Shown: positions 62,321 through 64,000 of the stretch, one piece after another | Numbering within the stretch: the stretch's first letter is position 1 | Layout: each line of letters begins with the position of its first letter | NCBI RefSeq assembly: GCF_000829435.1 | Contig: NZ_JXRP01000016.1 | Coordinates: 16,538 to 80,537 of the forward strand | DNA from: Jeotgalibacillus soli | GTDB taxonomy: Bacteria > Bacillota > Bacilli > Bacillales > Jeotgalibacillaceae | Direction of reading: 5' to 3' | DNA: 64,000 nucleotides | Notes under the pieces: model-generated | Database searches by the model: none | The model's input: only the letters and a program-made list of their open reading frames with translations | What the model was told of the DNA's origin: nothing | Translations under genes and position numbers: made by a program

Positions 62321-62518
62321 ATGGATGGGCTAAACAGTCACGATCATTTGCCACAAAGAATAATCGTTGTGAAAGATTATAAATCAAACAAAATTATTTC
62401 AAACATCATGTATCAACTTCACTGGGCAGCTTTTCATGGTGAGGGGGAAATTCGGGTTCGGGCAGCCTGTTATTTTACAGAATCCGAAATGAAACGATTT
62501 GATGGTAAAGATCAGTAA
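62321..62518 (+). CDS. hypothetical small protein
   Basis: 65 residues with a beta-rich look (RIIVVKDYKSNKIISNIMYQLHWAAFHGEGEIRVRAACYFTESEM). The frame is open 29 bases after bmrD, but no good ribosome-binding site is visible. No family recognised. A terminator lies 60 bases after its stop. Confidence 0.45.
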   Translation: MDGLNSHDHLPQRIIVVKDYKSNKIISNIMYQLHWAAFHGEGEIRVRAACYFTESEMKRFDGKDQ

Positions 62519-62579
62519 AAAACACAATAAGAACGATTATATAGTAAATAATTTCTTCAACAGATGGGTACATTTCTTT

Positions 62580-62617
62580 AAGACCAAAGGCTATTTTAAA
62601 GTCTTTGGTCTTTTTTT
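62580..62617 (+). terminator. terminator downstream of bmrD
   Basis: AAGACCAAAG pairs with CTTTGGTCTT, followed by seven T. Confidence 0.9.
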
Positions 62618-62718
62618 ATATATTATAAAGAGGCAGGACAGCACAAGTGAAATCAACAAAACAAAATTCAAATATATAATGAAGTAATTAGAACGTACAA
62701 GATTATTGGGAGATTAGA

Positions 62719-62913
62719 TTGGAACTTAAATATAAAGGTAAAGCCCTGTGGAAAATTACAGGTATTGTATGGCTGTTAGTTGCTCTATTAAACCTAGGGT
62801 TAATGTTATTTTTATTTAATGGCTTTTTTGGTGGATTTGAATTGCTGCTGACTCCTTTACTTTGATTGATCGTATTATTCAGTTCTGTAGTGGCTGTATT
62901 TAACTTGAAATAA
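62719..62913 (+). pseudogene. small two-helix membrane protein, in-frame TGA
   Basis: TTG 62719 with GGGAG 6 bases upstream opens ELKYKGKALWKITGIVWLLVALLNLGLMLFLF..., TGA at 62863-62865 and in-frame continuation LIVLFSSVVAVFNLK. The continuation completes a second membrane helix, so TGA probably replaces TGG (Trp). Family unknown. Confidence 0.55.
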
Positions 62914-62989
62914 ACACTTTTGAAATTAGCTTAAGGGATCATACACTTTCTATTCGGGAAGAGTGTTAAGGAATTAATTTATCTTAATT

Positions 62990-63094
62990 TTGAAGATTGA
63001 AAAAGAAGTTGAGATAAACTTAAATCTTATAACGATAAAAGATTACGAAAGATTAAAGGCGGAATTAGGTGAATCTTTTTTACTTAATGAGTGA
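62990..63094 (+). other. possible short ORF or gene remnant
   Basis: A 34-codon frame from TTG (KIEKEVEINLNLITIKDYERLKAELGE...) with coding-like composition but no clear ribosome-binding site. It may be a fragment. Confidence 0.25.
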
Positions 63095-63770
63095 ATATCA
63101 TTCTTAAACGATAGGCACATTTCTGCAAAAAGTGGAGATGTTTTTTTACTTGTTTGTTTATAATGACCGTGGCAGCAAGAATGGCTAGCGATCCATCTCT
63201 CTGGGCGGCTATCATCTTTTACAACGTTTGTTTCCCTAATAGGTAGTCACCAAGAATACAACGATTAGCGCAAAGTTAGATACCGTGTGACTTTTCATTT
63301 CTTCTAAAAGTGTTGAGAGATGCCGGATGGTATTCCGATTATATAACGATGTTCTTTTTAAAAATTGGCTTGGACAAAATTCGCGAAAGAGTAGATAAGC
63401 ATAGTTTTTAATAGACTATATAAAATTCCCCACGTTATATGTGGGAATTTATATAAATCCAAAAACTCTACATCGCCTGGAAGGTGAATTTAGTAAGTTG
63501 ATACTATTGAAGTTAAAAAGCTTCAATAGTTGATAGGGTGGGAAATAAGGTTGGGCTTTCTGATGACGGCCAAGCTGTAGTCACGGATTACACAGCTACG
63601 GGGAATATCTAAGAGAAAACATAAATAGAGTGGTTAGTTCTTAAGTCTAAGCTAGGATGTCTCCTTTAAAGTGAACTCTCCTTTTTATTCGGGGAACTGG
63701 AAGTTTAATGAGAGAAGTTAATAGAGAAAAAGATATTTTTAATATGATTTATATTATTTTCGTAAAATAG
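63095..63770. other. gene-free, degenerate region before the rRNA operon
   Basis: No open frame of note. It holds one hairpin at 63423-63450 (AAATTCCCCAC/GTGGGAATTT, one bulge) without a T tract. Confidence 0.5.
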
Positions 63771-63799
63771 TTGCAATCTATTGTTTAGCATGTTATATT
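63771..63799 (+). promoter_or_regulatory. rrn promoter P1
   Basis: TTGCAA, 17 bases, TATATT, located 95 bp upstream of P2. Tandem promoters are typical of Bacillus rRNA operons. Confidence 0.65.
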
Positions 63800-63864
63800 G
63801 AATATCTTGCTCCTGAAGAACTAGTGAAAACAGTAAATAACAGAAAAGAAATAATAAAATGTTG

Positions 63865-63894
63865 TTGACATAATATTCGAAAGAATGTTATACT
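63865..63894 (+). promoter_or_regulatory. rrn promoter P2
   Basis: TTGACA, 18 bases, TATACT: near-consensus sigma-A promoter ahead of the rRNA leader. Confidence 0.8.
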
Positions 63895-63900
63895 GATATA

Positions 63901-64000
63901 GTTAATTGAGAGAGTGACACGCAAGAAACACCTTGAACCTTGAAAACTAAACAACCTAAAACGTCAACGTTAATTCTTGATTTAAGTAACATTTAAGAGC
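63901..64000 (+). other. 5' leader of a ribosomal RNA operon
   Basis: The sequence CCTTGAAAACTAAACAACC...AACGTCAACG is the leader commonly found just before 16S rRNA in Bacillaceae (boxA-like TTGAAAACT). The 16S gene itself starts beyond the window edge. Confidence 0.75.

Noticed and set aside
62499..62687. 62-codon frame after the small hypothetical gene
   Set aside because: It runs through a strong terminator (62580-62617) and has no ribosome-binding site.
32206..62865. Stop codons read as amino acids (code reassignment or selenocysteine/pyrrolysine)
   Set aside because: Both TAA and TGA are affected, the same codons end normal genes, and the sigY-like gene also has frameshifts, which points to decay or errors.
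1..64000. Prophage, intact insertion sequence, tRNA genes or integrative element
   Set aside because: No transposase, integrase, phage structural gene or tRNA-like cloverleaf was recognised in the window.

Overview
The window looks like chromosomal DNA from a low-GC, endospore-forming member of the Bacillaceae. The evidence is Bacillus-type ribosome-binding sites (AGGAGG), many TTG/GTG starts, sporulation genes (prkA, yhbH, spoVR, an sspK-like spore protein gene) and neighbourhoods known from Bacillus (yhcX-pgcA-yhcY-yhcZ, bmrCD with a leader peptide, a NarL-type kinase pair). I see no prophage, no intact insertion sequence and no CRISPR array. The right edge enters the promoter and leader of a ribosomal RNA operon.

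Layout. 0-5 kb: an OmpR-type two-component system followed by a Sco-type copper/cytochrome oxidase lipoprotein, a PepSY membrane protein and a YtkA-like lipoprotein. 5-8.7 kb: a GntR regulator divergent from a dicarboxylate transporter and a tartrate/D-malate dehydrogenase, with an identical 10-bp palindrome in front of each side. 8.8-13.5 kb: prkA and yhbH with small genes between them. 13.5-22 kb: purine permease, rocB-like peptidase, nitroreductase, sspK-like gene, flavin and aldo-keto reductases, WrbA and RluA. 22-23.7 kb: a small secreted peptide gene convergent with an NprR-like TPR regulator, a candidate quorum-sensing pair. 23.7-31.7 kb: BdbC/thioredoxin pair, the yhcX/pgcA/yhcYZ block, and a CPBP protease next to a repeat cluster. 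32-47.9 kb: an interrupted Old Yellow Enzyme gene, a PepSY protein, spoVR, azoreductase, uppP, DedA, EcsC, a SulP transporter with a broken universal stress gene, a cation exporter, an alpha-glucosidase and a CNNM/CorC protein. 48.5-56.9 kb: oxidoreductases, a cyclase and an ArsC-like protein that lack expected catalytic residues, a glutamate-type symporter, tatA, a photolyase, regulators and two tiny membrane-protein genes. 57-58.1 kb: a decayed ECF sigma factor operon (sigY-yxlC-yxlD type). 58.1-62.3 kb: a leader peptide, two tandem terminators, a second mini-ORF and the heterodimeric multidrug ABC exporter bmrC-bmrD. 62.3-64 kb: degenerate sequence, then tandem rrn promoters.

The observations I rate highest are: (1) the convergent peptide/NprR-like pair, whose peptide contains an SxPD heptapeptide resembling NprX; (2) the bmrCD leader, where bases inside the leader ORF can pair with the 5' arm of the first terminator and so give a readable attenuation switch; (3) the paired CTGTCGACAG operators of the GntR/tartrate locus; (4) a series of otherwise intact genes carrying in-frame stop codons (positions 32206, 42999, 43245, 57612, 58019, 62863) plus frameshifts in the sigY-like gene; and (5) several repeat families, including a 29-bp exact inverted repeat shared by elements 11.5 kb apart and a 53-bp perfect palindrome. 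All family assignments rest on reading the protein sequences; no database search was run.
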